Source: Myroides odoratus
GTDB taxonomy: Bacteria > Bacteroidota > Bacteroidia > Flavobacteriales > Flavobacteriaceae
Reading direction: 5' to 3'
Assembly: GCF_001549985.1 (NCBI RefSeq)
Contig: NZ_LROZ01000002.1
Span: forward strand, 231,695 to 295,694
Length of the DNA stretch: 64,000 nucleotides
In this document: piece after piece, positions 45,977 to 55,317 of the stretch
How the letters are laid out: every line of letters begins with the position of its first letter
How positions within the stretch are numbered: position 1 is the stretch's first letter
Position numbers and translations under genes: made by a program
The notes under the pieces: model-generated
What the model saw: only the letters and a program-made list of their open reading frames with translations
What the model was told of the DNA's origin: nothing
Database searches by the model: none

Positions 45977-47134
45977 ATGAAAATGATAACAAATCGAAAA
46001 GTGTTTTTTATTGGCTTTGCAGCCATGCTTATGATTGGAACGCTAATCACTATTAATAGTTGCAACATTGGCAATTCAAAAACGTTAGATCCAAGAGAAA
46101 ACGCCATTGCCTTGCCTATCATCCAAATTGATACTACAACGGCTATAACCATTAAGGATTACATCGGAAATATTGAAGGTAAAATTAATGTAGAAATCCG
46201 CCCTCAAGTTGAAGGAACTTTAGATCAAATTTTTGTTGATGAAGGTGCATATGTACATGAAGGTCAATCTTTATTTCAAATTAATCCACAACCTTACCGC
46301 GAGATTTTAAACAATATGATTGCCACAGAAAATGTGGAAAAAGCGAAACTAAAAAATGCGCAATTAGAAATCGATCGTTTAAGACCTTTGATTGATAATG
46401 AGGTTATTGCAGAAGTACAACTAGAAACAGCCAAATCGAATTACGAAATAGCGAGAGCCTCTTTAGCCAAAGCTTCAGCTGCGGTTGCTAGTGCGCAAAT
46501 TAATCTGGACTATACCACCATTAAAGCTCCTGTAAGTGGTTATATTGGTCGTATGCCTAAACGCATTGGAAACTTAGTAAGCAGAGGAGATAAAGAACCT
46601 TTGACTGTCTTGACAGACGTCAGTGAAGTCTATGTGTATTTTGGTATGAGTGAATCCGATTTCCTTTACTTTACCAAAGACACGAAGAAATCAGATAGCA
46701 CTCGTATTACCTCTTCAGGACAAATTTTACCAGAAGTAACGTTAATCTTAGCGGATGGACATGAATATGGTGAAAAAGGAAAAGTGGATATGGTCAATGG
46801 GCAAGTGAACCGCAACACGGGTTCTATTTCTTTGCGTGCGTCTTTTCCCAACTCACAAGATGTGATGCGTTCTGGAAATACAGGAACCATTAAACTACGC
46901 GAAACCAAAGCGCATGTAATTTTAGTTCCACAAGAAATGACAACAGCTATTCAAGATAAAACCTTTGTTTATCTATTAGATAAAGACGATAAAGTAAAAC
47001 TACAGTCTATCCAATTGGACGGAGTTTCAGGTACTAATTATATTGTATCGGAAGGGCTTCAAATTGGCGATCGCGTAATTAAAACGGGATTCGATAAATT
47101 AACAGAAGGAATGTATGTAAAAGCGATGAACTAA
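45977..47134 (+). CDS. RND efflux periplasmic adaptor lipoprotein (AcrA family)
   Basis: A 385-residue membrane-fusion protein. Signal with a likely lipid-attachment cysteine (ITINSC, Cys29). Domains: biotinyl-lipoyl half motifs (VEIRPQVEGTLDQIFVDEG ... and INLDYTTIKAPVSGYIGRM), a helical hairpin between them (about 110-165), and beta-barrel and membrane-proximal domains after. It links the pump to the outer membrane factor. First gene of a three-gene operon; the pump follows 48 bases on. Confidence 0.95.
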   Translation: MKMITNRKVFFIGFAAMLMIGTLITINSCNIGNSKTLDPRENAIALPIIQIDTTTAITIKDYIGNIEGKINVEIRPQVEGTLDQIFVDEGAYVHEGQSLFQINPQPYREILNNMIATENVEKAKLKNAQLEIDRLRPLIDNEVIAEVQLETAKSNYEIARASLAKASAAVASAQINLDYTTIKAPVSGYIGRMPKRIGNLVSRGDKEPLTVLTDVSEVYVYFGMSESDFLYFTKDTKKSDSTRITSSGQILPEVTLILADGHEYGEKGKVDMVNGQVNRNTGSISLRASFPNSQDVMRSGNTGTIKLRETKAHVILVPQEMTTAIQDKTFVYLLDKDDKVKLQSIQLDGVSGTNYIVSEGLQIGDRVIKTGFDKLTEGMYVKAMN

Positions 47135-47182
47135 TACTTCTTCTCTCCTACCTATTTTTCACCTTTACTAAAATCAAAAAAT

Positions 47183-50100
47183 ATGCTAAAGACTATTATA
47201 GATCGTCCGATACTAGCTACAGTTATTTCGATTATGTTCGTTTTACTTGGGCTAGTAGGACTTACGTTATTACCGATTACTCGTTTTCCTGAAATTGCAC
47301 CACCGAGTGTAAGTGTATCGACTTCTTATCCTGGAGCCAATGCTGAAACAGTAGCCCAAAGTGTTTTATTGCCTATTGAAGAAGCAATCAATGGGGTGGA
47401 CAACATGACCTACATCAGCTCTAAAGCAAGTAACAGTGGTTCGGGAACGATTAATGTTTTTTTCAAAGCGGGAACGGATCCTGATCAAGCGGCTGTAAAT
47501 GTACAAAACCGCGTAAGTAAAGCGGCAAGTGACTTACCTTCTGAGGTAAATGAAAATGGTATTTCAGTTACGCCTCGTCAAAGTGGTAACATCATGACGA
47601 TTAACTTTTACAGCAATCATCCAGAAGGGATTTACGATGAGACCTTCTTACAAGCCTATACACAGATTAACATCAACCGCGAGTTGTTGCGTGTTCCTGG
47701 TGTAGCTGCGGTAGGACGTGTAGGTGCACGTGATTATTCTATGCGTACCTGGTTAAACCCTGAAAAATTAGCCCTATATGGCTTAACACCACAAGATGTT
47801 ATTGCAGCAATCAAAGATCAAAACTTTGAAATTGCCCCCGGAAATTTTGGAGAAACTTCAGAAGAAGCATTTGAAACAGCGTTAAAGCACAAAGGGAGGT
47901 TTAGTCAACCAGAAGAATATGAAAATATTGTAATCAAAACAAATATTGACGGGTCCGTCTTATTATTAAAAGATGTCGCTCGTGTTGAGTTTGGTGCATC
48001 CAATGTGGGAAGTGATAACAGTGTGAATGGATTCCCTGGTTTGACAATGAACATTACTCAAACAGCAGGATCTAATGCAAGAGAAATTGACATTGCTGTA
48101 CGTAAAGTATTGGAACGCGTAGCTCAAACCTTCCCTAAGGGCATTCACTATGAAATTAGCTACTCTGTAAAAGATCAAATTGACGAATCAATCAACCAGG
48201 TAAAAAGTACCCTTTTTGAAGCATTTTTCCTTGTGTTCATCATCGTTTATTTATTCTTACAAGATTTTAGATCAACAATAATTCCAGCTATTGCCATCCC
48301 AATTTCATTGATTGGTACGTTGTTCTTTATCTATTTAATGGGATTCTCAATCAATGTATTGACCATGTTTGCTTTGGTTCTGGCTATTGGTATTGTAGTA
48401 GATGATGCCATTGTCGTCGTCGAAGCGATTCACGAAAAGATGCATCAAACGGGATTAAAAGCTAAGGAAGCGACCATTGAAACCATGAGTGAAATTACTA
48501 GAGCCATTATCTCCATTACCTTGGTGATGTCTGCCGTATTTTTACCTGTTGGTTTTATGCAAGGTCCTGCGGGAATATTCTATAAGCAATTTGCGTATAC
48601 CCTAGCCTTTGCTATTTTAATTTCAGCGGTGAATGCCTTGACATTGAGTCCTGCTTTATGTGCGTTGTTTTTAAAACAACCCAAAGCGGAGGAATTAGCT
48701 AAACAAAAAGAAACCAATCCAATAAAGAGAGTATCTGCTCGTTTTTTCTTTGCATTTAACACAGCCTTTGATTCCTTTACGACCAAATATGTGGCAACCA
48801 TTGGCAAATTAATTCGCAACAAAAAAGTAGCCATTGCTGGATTAGCAGTAATCATTGGACTGGGGGTATTCTTTTTATATAAAACACCATCCTCTTTTAT
48901 TCCAAGAGAAGATGATAGTTATATTACCTATTCCTTAGCTATGCCTCCAGGGGCTTCCCTTGCGAGAACAAAAGTAGTGCTAGCTAAAGCGGATAGCATT
49001 CTGAAATTGAGAACGGACATTGAAGGAATGACGGCCATTTCAGGATACAATACCATTGATGGAAATGCGAGTCCTTCTTTTGCTGTGGGATATATCAATT
49101 TGAAACCCTACAAGCAAAGAGGAAAAGTAAAAAATATCGATTTAATTATTGACGAGATTCAGCAGGATTTATCCGTTATTCACGAGGCTACTTTTAATGT
49201 ATTTCCTCGACCAACGATTCAAGGATTTGGGGATTTCGGGGGAATTGAATTTGTTTTGCAAGATCGATTAGGCGGAGATTTCACTTCGTTTAGTCAGGCT
49301 GCAGATGGGGTCATCAAGGAATTAAATGAAAGAGAAGAAATTGGATCTGCCTTTACCTCTTTCAAAGCTAACTTTCCACAGTATTTACTTGAGATTGATT
49401 ATATCAAAGCGAAATCACTGGGGGTAAGTGTAAAAGATTTAATGACCACCATTAAAAACTACTACGGAAGGGTTAAAGCGGGAGATTTCAACCGATTTGG
49501 ACGTACCTACCGCGTGTATATGCAAGCTGATATTGAATACAGAGAAAGTCCACAGTCTTTCAGTTCTATTTACGTCAAGAATAAAGATGGAGAAATGTTA
49601 CCTGCTAATACATTGGTTAAATTGAAAAAAGTATTAGGTCCACAAACCGTTAGTCGTTACAATTTATACAATGCCATTACAGTAAAAGTAAATCCTAGCC
49701 AAGGTTATAGCACAGGAGATGCCATGAAAGCCATTGAAGAAGTAACAGGTAAAATGCCAGGTAACTATTCCTATGAATTCACGGGAATGTCATTGGAAGA
49801 AAAAGATTCAGGAAATCAAGCGATTTTCATTTTTGCATTGAGTATCATTTTTGTTTACTTTTTACTTTCTGCTCAATATGAAAGTTATTTATTGCCTATT
49901 GCAATTTTATTAACGGTACCTACGGGGCTTTTGGGTGTAGCTTTATTTGTCAATTTAGCAGGACTTCAAAACAACATTTACGTACAAGTAGGTTTGGTAA
50001 TGTTAATTGGATTATTGGCTAAGAATGCCATTTTAATTATAGAATTTGCGCTTCAACAGCGCAAAAAGGGATTATCCATTGTTGAAGCGGCAACAGAAGG

Positions 50101-50332
50101 AGCTAAGATGAGACTTCGTCCTATTTTAATGACTTCATTTGCTTTCGTAGCAGGTCTGATACCTTTAATGTTTACCGTTGGTCCATCTGCACAAGGAAAT
50201 CATTCCATTAGTTTTAGTGCAGCTGGAGGTATGCTATTTGGAGTGGCAGCAGGTATATTCATCATTCCTGTTTTATTTGTCATCTTTCAAAGTATCGATG
50301 AACGATTAAAAGCAAAATTTACTAACGATTAA
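47183..50332 (+). CDS. RND multidrug efflux permease (HAE1/AcrB family)
   Basis: A 1049-residue proton-driven inner membrane pump of normal length. Seen: N-terminal FIDRP-like start (TIIDRPILATVISIMFVLLG), PPSVSVSTSYPGANAETVAQ, and the proton-relay aspartates Asp407/Asp408 in GIVVDDAIVVVEAIHEKM, at the same numbering as AcrB; LLAKNAILIIEFALQ in the second half. Twelve membrane segments in the standard arrangement with two large periplasmic loops. Substrates unknown (HAE1 pumps take hydrophobic and amphiphilic compounds). Confidence 0.97.
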   Translation: MLKTIIDRPILATVISIMFVLLGLVGLTLLPITRFPEIAPPSVSVSTSYPGANAETVAQSVLLPIEEAINGVDNMTYISSKASNSGSGTINVFFKAGTDPDQAAVNVQNRVSKAASDLPSEVNENGISVTPRQSGNIMTINFYSNHPEGIYDETFLQAYTQININRELLRVPGVAAVGRVGARDYSMRTWLNPEKLALYGLTPQDVIAAIKDQNFEIAPGNFGETSEEAFETALKHKGRFSQPEEYENIVIKTNIDGSVLLLKDVARVEFGASNVGSDNSVNGFPGLTMNITQTAGSNAREIDIAVRKVLERVAQTFPKGIHYEISYSVKDQIDESINQVKSTLFEAFFLVFIIVYLFLQDFRSTIIPAIAIPISLIGTLFFIYLMGFSINVLTMFALVLAIGIVVDDAIVVVEAIHEKMHQTGLKAKEATIETMSEITRAIISITLVMSAVFLPVGFMQGPAGIFYKQFAYTLAFAILISAVNALTLSPALCALFLKQPKAEELAKQKETNPIKRVSARFFFAFNTAFDSFTTKYVATIGKLIRNKKVAIAGLAVIIGLGVFFLYKTPSSFIPREDDSYITYSLAMPPGASLARTKVVLAKADSILKLRTDIEGMTAISGYNTIDGNASPSFAVGYINLKPYKQRGKVKNIDLIIDEIQQDLSVIHEATFNVFPRPTIQGFGDFGGIEFVLQDRLGGDFTSFSQAADGVIKELNEREEIGSAFTSFKANFPQYLLEIDYIKAKSLGVSVKDLMTTIKNYYGRVKAGDFNRFGRTYRVYMQADIEYRESPQSFSSIYVKNKDGEMLPANTLVKLKKVLGPQTVSRYNLYNAITVKVNPSQGYSTGDAMKAIEEVTGKMPGNYSYEFTGMSLEEKDSGNQAIFIFALSIIFVYFLLSAQYESYLLPIAILLTVPTGLLGVALFVNLAGLQNNIYVQVGLVMLIGLLAKNAILIIEFALQQRKKGLSIVEAATEGAKMRLRPILMTSFAFVAGLIPLMFTVGPSAQGNHSISFSAAGGMLFGVAAGIFIIPVLFVIFQSIDERLKAKFTND

Positions 50333-50342
50333 AAAAAACAGT

Positions 50343-51815
50343 ATGATTAAAAAAAGAAACATCTCTCCTTTAACGCTTGTTTTTTTATTGGGGACAGGTT
50401 TGACTTTATTTCAGGCTTGTGCACCTCAATCGAACTATAAAATCCCAACGATTGATCTCCCTGAAACCTACAGAGGTCAATCGGACAGTATAGCTACCCA
50501 AGATTCGTTGTCTATTTCCGCAATCAAATGGCGTGATTTCTTTCAAGATGAACAGTTAACACGTTTAATTGACAAGGGATTGGCTCACAATTTTGACATG
50601 CAAAATGCTCTTAAAAATTTAGAGATTGCTACCCAGCAAACCAAACAAGCGAAAATGGAATGGTTGCCCTCTTTAGGTTTAGAAGCAGGAAGCGTAGCCT
50701 ATCAATATCGTTCTGAGAACTATTATGGAACTCCCTCTACCAATTATTATAAGAATAAAGGAGAAGAAGCACCAACGAATATGTATGTCAACTCGGCACA
50801 GTATACGTCAGGTTTATCGTTAAGTTGGGAGCTTGATATTTGGGGGAAGATCAAAAGTCAAACCGCAGAACAATTGGCTCGTTTTCTGCAAACAGCAGAA
50901 GCAAAAAAAGCAGTTCAAACAGAATTGATAGCCAACATTGCAGCAGGATATTACAACCTGCTCTTGCTGGATGCGCAAATGGAAGTTGCGCAAACCAACT
51001 ATGAATTAACAAAAAACACGCTTAAGATAGTTGAATTACAACGAGATGCAGGGCAAATTACCTCATTAGCGATTACGCAAACAAAAAACCAAATGTTGGT
51101 GGCCAAAGCATTAATTCCTTCGCTAAAACAACAAATTGCCATTCAAGAAAATGCCCTTTCCTTGTTGACTGGTCAATTGCCGACCAATATTGTGAGAGAA
51201 GTGAAACTGGCTGAAGTGAAACAAGAAGAATTAGGAAGTACAGGTTTACCACTCGCCTTATTACAGTATCGTCCAGATGTACAAATGGCAGAATTTGAGC
51301 TAAAAGCGAAGAATGCAGCAGTGGGAGTTGCTCAAACCGCACGCTACCCTTCTTTGACGATTAACCTTGAAGGAGGAGTAAACAGCATGTTAGGTGAAAA
51401 TTGGTTCAATATTCCAGGTTCTCTATTTGGAAGTTTAATCGGAAAAGTAGCGAATCCCATCTTCAATAAACGCAAATTAAAAACGGCTTTTGAAGTAGCT
51501 AAAATAGAGCGTACAAAAAGTGAAATCGACTTTCAAAAGACAGTATACACTGCAGTTAAAGAAGTTACAGATGCTTTAGTCAATCTAAAAACATCAGAAG
51601 AACAAATTCAAATTGCAGATGAGCAAGTAACGACTTCTCGTTTGGGTGTAAAGCAATCTAACTTGTTATTTAACAGTGGATATGCCACGTATATAGAGGT
51701 GATTAATGCGCAAAAAAACATGTTGGACAATGAGTTAAATCTAAATAAACTGAAATTGAATAAGCTCCAATATGGTGTACAATTATACAAATCATTAGGG
51801 GGTGGTTGGCAATAG
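50343..51815 (+). CDS. TolC-family outer membrane efflux lipoprotein (NodT/OprM type)
   Basis: A 490-residue outer membrane channel. Signal peptide with lipobox cysteine 26 (LFQACAPQ), two OEP repeats (WELDIWGKIKSQTAEQLARF in the first, LLQYRPDVQMAEFELKAKNA in the second) and a C-terminal helical segment with NSGYATYIEVINAQKNML. It is the third gene of the efflux operon, 10 bases after the pump, and completes a tripartite exporter. Confidence 0.96.
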   Translation: MIKKRNISPLTLVFLLGTGLTLFQACAPQSNYKIPTIDLPETYRGQSDSIATQDSLSISAIKWRDFFQDEQLTRLIDKGLAHNFDMQNALKNLEIATQQTKQAKMEWLPSLGLEAGSVAYQYRSENYYGTPSTNYYKNKGEEAPTNMYVNSAQYTSGLSLSWELDIWGKIKSQTAEQLARFLQTAEAKKAVQTELIANIAAGYYNLLLLDAQMEVAQTNYELTKNTLKIVELQRDAGQITSLAITQTKNQMLVAKALIPSLKQQIAIQENALSLLTGQLPTNIVREVKLAEVKQEELGSTGLPLALLQYRPDVQMAEFELKAKNAAVGVAQTARYPSLTINLEGGVNSMLGENWFNIPGSLFGSLIGKVANPIFNKRKLKTAFEVAKIERTKSEIDFQKTVYTAVKEVTDALVNLKTSEEQIQIADEQVTTSRLGVKQSNLLFNSGYATYIEVINAQKNMLDNELNLNKLKLNKLQYGVQLYKSLGGGWQ

Positions 51816-51853
51816 TAAATTGGTGTAGTTTTTTCACAACCACATGCCTATAT

Positions 51854-51891
51854 AAGCGAAAAGAGGAATACCTTTCCTTCTTTTCGCTTTT
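51854..51891. terminator. Bidirectional intrinsic terminator of the RND operon
   Basis: AAGCGAAAAG pairs with CTTTTCGCTT, extended by GGAA/TTCC with a one-base bulge, followed by a T-run, between the efflux operon and the convergent TPR gene. Confidence 0.82.
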
Positions 51892-51892
51892 T

Positions 51893-52948
51893 TTATTCCG
51901 CTAATTGAATGAGCTCTACTATTTTTTCTTCACTCCATGCTTGGAAATCCTTAACTTTTTTCTCATTTTTAGTCAGCCATTTCTGATTGGTATCAGAGGC
52001 TCGTTGATTGGTATACTTACAAAATAACTCCTTGTAATTCGCACTCGACAAGGCACTATAAAAAGGAAGATAAAAATGAGTATCTAAATTCAATGCCTTT
52101 TTTTGGTCCGTTTGTTTAGCAGTAGGCAATAGTTCTAAAAAAGACGTCGTACGTTCACAGAATGTCTCTTTTTTATTTTTGCCTTTTTCGCTTAAACTTA
52201 CTGCAGCGGCCATAGTTAACCCCATCTCAACCATTCCATACTGCGTATCTAAACCATTTTCATCTAAGGTTAAATTAATAACTTTTTTCTCTCCTTTTTC
52301 TGTAGAAGAATCGACCCCTTTCATAAATGCGCGATCCAAAAAGTTTACCATTTTTTCACTACGTGCTGTATTAGGTTCTAACAACAAGAAAAAATAAGCC
52401 GACAACATGGATTCCGTACGTAAACTTTTACTTTCTTTTAAAATCGCTAACATATAGTGTGAACTAGCATGAAAAGGATCCGTATAAATTCCTGCAACTA
52501 AGGCACGTTCTGCATTTTCTAAATCATTTAGTTTAAAGTGACAGATTGCTAAATTGTACAATACCATCACATCTAATTCATATTTATCAATAGTATCCTC
52601 TAATAAATCTATTGCTTCTTCAACCTTGCCTTGATCACTCCAAGAGGAAGCTTTTACCACAATAGCCGGAACAAGGAGACGTCCACCACCTTCAATTACC
52701 TTTTCACTGTGTTCAATAGCTAAATCATACTCTTTGTTATACATATAACTCAAGCTAATTTCATAATGACCTAAACTCGAATTGGGATCTAGTTCCAATA
52801 TCTTTTGATAACTCGCTATCGCTTGATCATATAACCCTTGATCATGATAAGTAATTCCTTCTTTGAGAAAATGCTCTAATTGGTTTTGTGCGTGAAGAGT
52901 CACAGAATAAACCAAGGATAAGAATAAAATGTATAACAATTTTTTCAT
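51893..52948 (-). CDS. Secreted tetratricopeptide-repeat protein
   Basis: A 351-residue exported protein: signal peptide MKKLLYILFLSLVYSVTLHA, then about five TPR motifs (for example GITYHDQGLYDQAIASYQKI, ALGHYEIS-like and YNLAICHFKLNDLENAERAL) spanning residues 25-200. The C-terminal part lacks recognisable motifs. Likely a periplasmic or outer-membrane scaffold; partner unknown. Single gene on the minus strand. Confidence 0.82.
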   Translation of the reverse strand: MKKLLYILFLSLVYSVTLHAQNQLEHFLKEGITYHDQGLYDQAIASYQKILELDPNSSLGHYEISLSYMYNKEYDLAIEHSEKVIEGGGRLLVPAIVVKASSWSDQGKVEEAIDLLEDTIDKYELDVMVLYNLAICHFKLNDLENAERALVAGIYTDPFHASSHYMLAILKESKSLRTESMLSAYFFLLLEPNTARSEKMVNFLDRAFMKGVDSSTEKGEKKVINLTLDENGLDTQYGMVEMGLTMAAAVSLSEKGKNKKETFCERTTSFLELLPTAKQTDQKKALNLDTHFYLPFYSALSSANYKELFCKYTNQRASDTNQKWLTKNEKKVKDFQAWSEEKIVELIQLAE

Positions 52949-53079
52949 AGTGTATAGTAAGGTAATTGAAAAGATAAATAAATCCTAAGTTACTCTTTTT
53001 TACTTTCGGTAATTACACAATCAGAGGAAATATTTCAATAAATCCAATAGGTTCACTTACAAATTAAATTTATACCTCC

Positions 53080-53087
53080 TATCTTTG
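53080..53087 (+). promoter_or_regulatory. Candidate -7 element of the DUF4265 gene
   Basis: TATCTTTG matches TAnnTTTG exactly, 47 bases before the ATG. The -33 region is unclear. Confidence 0.38.
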
Positions 53088-53133
53088 TAGGCAAGAAGCT
53101 ATGGCTTTAATTCCCTAATTTAAACAGACAAGT

Positions 53134-53604
53134 ATGAAAGAACAATACGAACAGATTGCCATCCAATATCACAGTGAAGTATTAGAGAAAGAAACGGAAG
53201 AAATTTTATGGGGAATTGTAATTGATGCAAGCAAAAACTTGTTTCAGGTTGATAATATTCCTTTTTACGGTCCAGAGCTATCTTGTGAAGATATCATTTA
53301 TGCAACCTATAACGAGCAAGAAAAACGCTATAAATTAGAGCATATTGAAACACCTTCGGGTAACAGTACCCTTCAGGTTATGGTACTCAAAGAAAAATAC
53401 AATCGCGAAGATTTATACAATGAGATTTTATACGCACAAACGGAAATCGAATTGGTTGATGATTATTACTTTGTTATCAATGTTCCAGTTAAAACGGACT
53501 ACAAGAATGTATATGCTATTTTAGCTGCTTTAGAAGAAGAACAAGTGATTTCTTTTGCAGAGCCCAACTTATCTCCTAAACACAGTGCAGATATCAGAAA
53601 ATAA
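53134..53604 (+). CDS. DUF4265 domain protein
   Basis: A 156-residue cytosolic protein without signal peptide. The middle part (LWGIVIDASKNLFQVDNIPF followed by YGPELSCEDIIYA) and DDYYFVINVPVKTDYKNVYA fit the DUF4265 family. No catalytic motif is visible and the role is unknown. Single gene ended by a strong bidirectional terminator. Confidence 0.75.
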   Translation: MKEQYEQIAIQYHSEVLEKETEEILWGIVIDASKNLFQVDNIPFYGPELSCEDIIYATYNEQEKRYKLEHIETPSGNSTLQVMVLKEKYNREDLYNEILYAQTEIELVDDYYFVINVPVKTDYKNVYAILAALEEEQVISFAEPNLSPKHSADIRK

Positions 53605-53632
53605 AAAAACCTCGCAAATGCGAGGTTTTTTT
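53603..53632. terminator. Bidirectional intrinsic terminator
   Basis: A 14-bp stem AAAAAAACCTCGCA / TGCGAGGTTTTTTT between the convergent DUF4265 and MBOAT genes. Confidence 0.92.
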
Positions 53633-53655
53633 ATGTTATATAATTAAATATTCGT

Positions 53656-55317
53656 TTAGAATTGGAAGTAAATAAAAGGTTGTGGACCTGCTGTAGCCGT
53701 TGCGTATACGACCCAAAATACAAATCCCAATACCACTGACTTTACAAATATTGGTGCTACATTAAACCATTGTTGAGGAATCGCCATCCAACGTTTAGGA
53801 ATAAAATGCCAGACAAATCCAATAGCAATAAGTAAAAATACATTCTTATATCCCATTATAATCGTTTGCCAAGCCTCCCAATCAAATTCTAGATCCGCAA
53901 TATTATAGATAATATTTAAAGCTGTTTCAAATGAATTAGCGCGAAAGAAAATCCAGCAAAACGCAACAAAGTGAAACGTTAAGACAATGGAAATGACGCG
54001 CCAAACGAAAGAAACGGGTTTATCTTTTTTACGTGGGAATAACTCCATGACCAATTTATGTACTGCTAACGCAATTCCGTGCAAAGCTCCCCAAACAATG
54101 AAGCGCAAACTAGCACCATGCCATAAACCACCCAACAACATCGTAGTCAATAAGTTGAAATTGGTAAACAAACTCTTCTGTCTTGTTTTAGACAAAGCGA
54201 TTGTCAACATAAATACAACCAAAGACAGTATACCAATAATTAAAGGATAGATACTCGAATTATAGCTATAGATTCCCCAGCCGATAATACCAACAAAAAA
54301 TAAACCAGGAAAGAAATATCCGCCAAAGGTTCCTTTTCGATTTCCTCCTACTGAAATATATAGGAAATCCTTCAACCACGTAGACAACGAAATATGCCAT
54401 CTTCTCCAAAACTCCGTAATGGAAGTTGATTGATAGGGTACATTAAAGTTCATCGGCAAGCGATATCCTAATAATAGTGCAATACCAATGGCCATATCCG
54501 AATATCCTGAGAAATCACAGTAAATCTGAATCGCATAGCCATAAGAAGCCATTAAATTTTCAAATGCCGTATAACTATTTGGAGCATCAAATACACGATC
54601 GACAAAGTTAATCGAGATATAATCTGAGATTACAGCCTTTTTTAAAACTCCTCCAATAATTAAAAGCATTCCTTCATTCACCTGATCTCGGGTTACCAAG
54701 AGATTGGAATAGATTTGTGGAATGAAATCTTTTGCACGGACAATTGGCCCGGCTACTAATTGAGGGAAAAAGGAAATAAAGAACAAGTAATCCAAAAAGC
54801 TTTTAGTGGGTTCAATCTCTTTGCGGTAAATTTCTATGATATAGCTGATGGATTGAAACGTATAAAACGAAATCCCTACAGGTAAAATCAAATCATCTAA
54901 ATGAAACTTCGTATCTGCAAAAAAGTTGAATCCATCCAAAAAGAAATTAGTGTATTTAAAATACCCTAATAATCCGAGATTTAACACCACACTTAATGTC
55001 AGTAAAAACCGTTTTTTTGCCTCATTTGTACTGTGGCTAATGGTATTAGCAAACGTATAGTCCATCAAGGAGGACCCTATTAAAATAAAAAGGTATAGTC
55101 CACTTGATTTATAATAGAAAAACAACGAAAATAAAACCACATACAAGAGACGGGCATGAAAGGTTTTCCTAAGGCCAATATAGATCAAGTAAAAAACAAT
55201 AAACATACCCAAAAACAAAGCCGAGTTGAACAACAACGGTTCTTTAGGGTTAAATGTAAACCAATGGATCACATCATCCAGGGTTACAGCGGGCATTTCT
55301 ATATTAAATAGACTCAT
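53656..55317 (-). CDS. MBOAT-family O-acyltransferase (AlgI/DltB/PatA type)
   Basis: A 553-residue polytopic membrane protein with about 12 membrane segments. Family motifs: FFPQLVAGPIVRAKDFIPQI, FCDFSGYSDMAIGIALLLGY, FWRRWHISLSTWLKDFLYI and the catalytic-histidine region LGGLWHGASLRFIVWGALHG. Such enzymes move acyl groups (usually acetyl) across the membrane onto alginate, peptidoglycan or teichoic acids. It is the last of three overlapping genes with two SGNH hydrolases, its start overlapping the previous gene by 14 bases. Confidence 0.95.
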   Translation of the reverse strand: MSLFNIEMPAVTLDDVIHWFTFNPKEPLLFNSALFLGMFIVFYLIYIGLRKTFHARLLYVVLFSLFFYYKSSGLYLFILIGSSLMDYTFANTISHSTNEAKKRFLLTLSVVLNLGLLGYFKYTNFFLDGFNFFADTKFHLDDLILPVGISFYTFQSISYIIEIYRKEIEPTKSFLDYLFFISFFPQLVAGPIVRAKDFIPQIYSNLLVTRDQVNEGMLLIIGGVLKKAVISDYISINFVDRVFDAPNSYTAFENLMASYGYAIQIYCDFSGYSDMAIGIALLLGYRLPMNFNVPYQSTSITEFWRRWHISLSTWLKDFLYISVGGNRKGTFGGYFFPGLFFVGIIGWGIYSYNSSIYPLIIGILSLVVFMLTIALSKTRQKSLFTNFNLLTTMLLGGLWHGASLRFIVWGALHGIALAVHKLVMELFPRKKDKPVSFVWRVISIVLTFHFVAFCWIFFRANSFETALNIIYNIADLEFDWEAWQTIIMGYKNVFLLIAIGFVWHFIPKRWMAIPQQWFNVAPIFVKSVVLGFVFWVVYATATAGPQPFIYFQF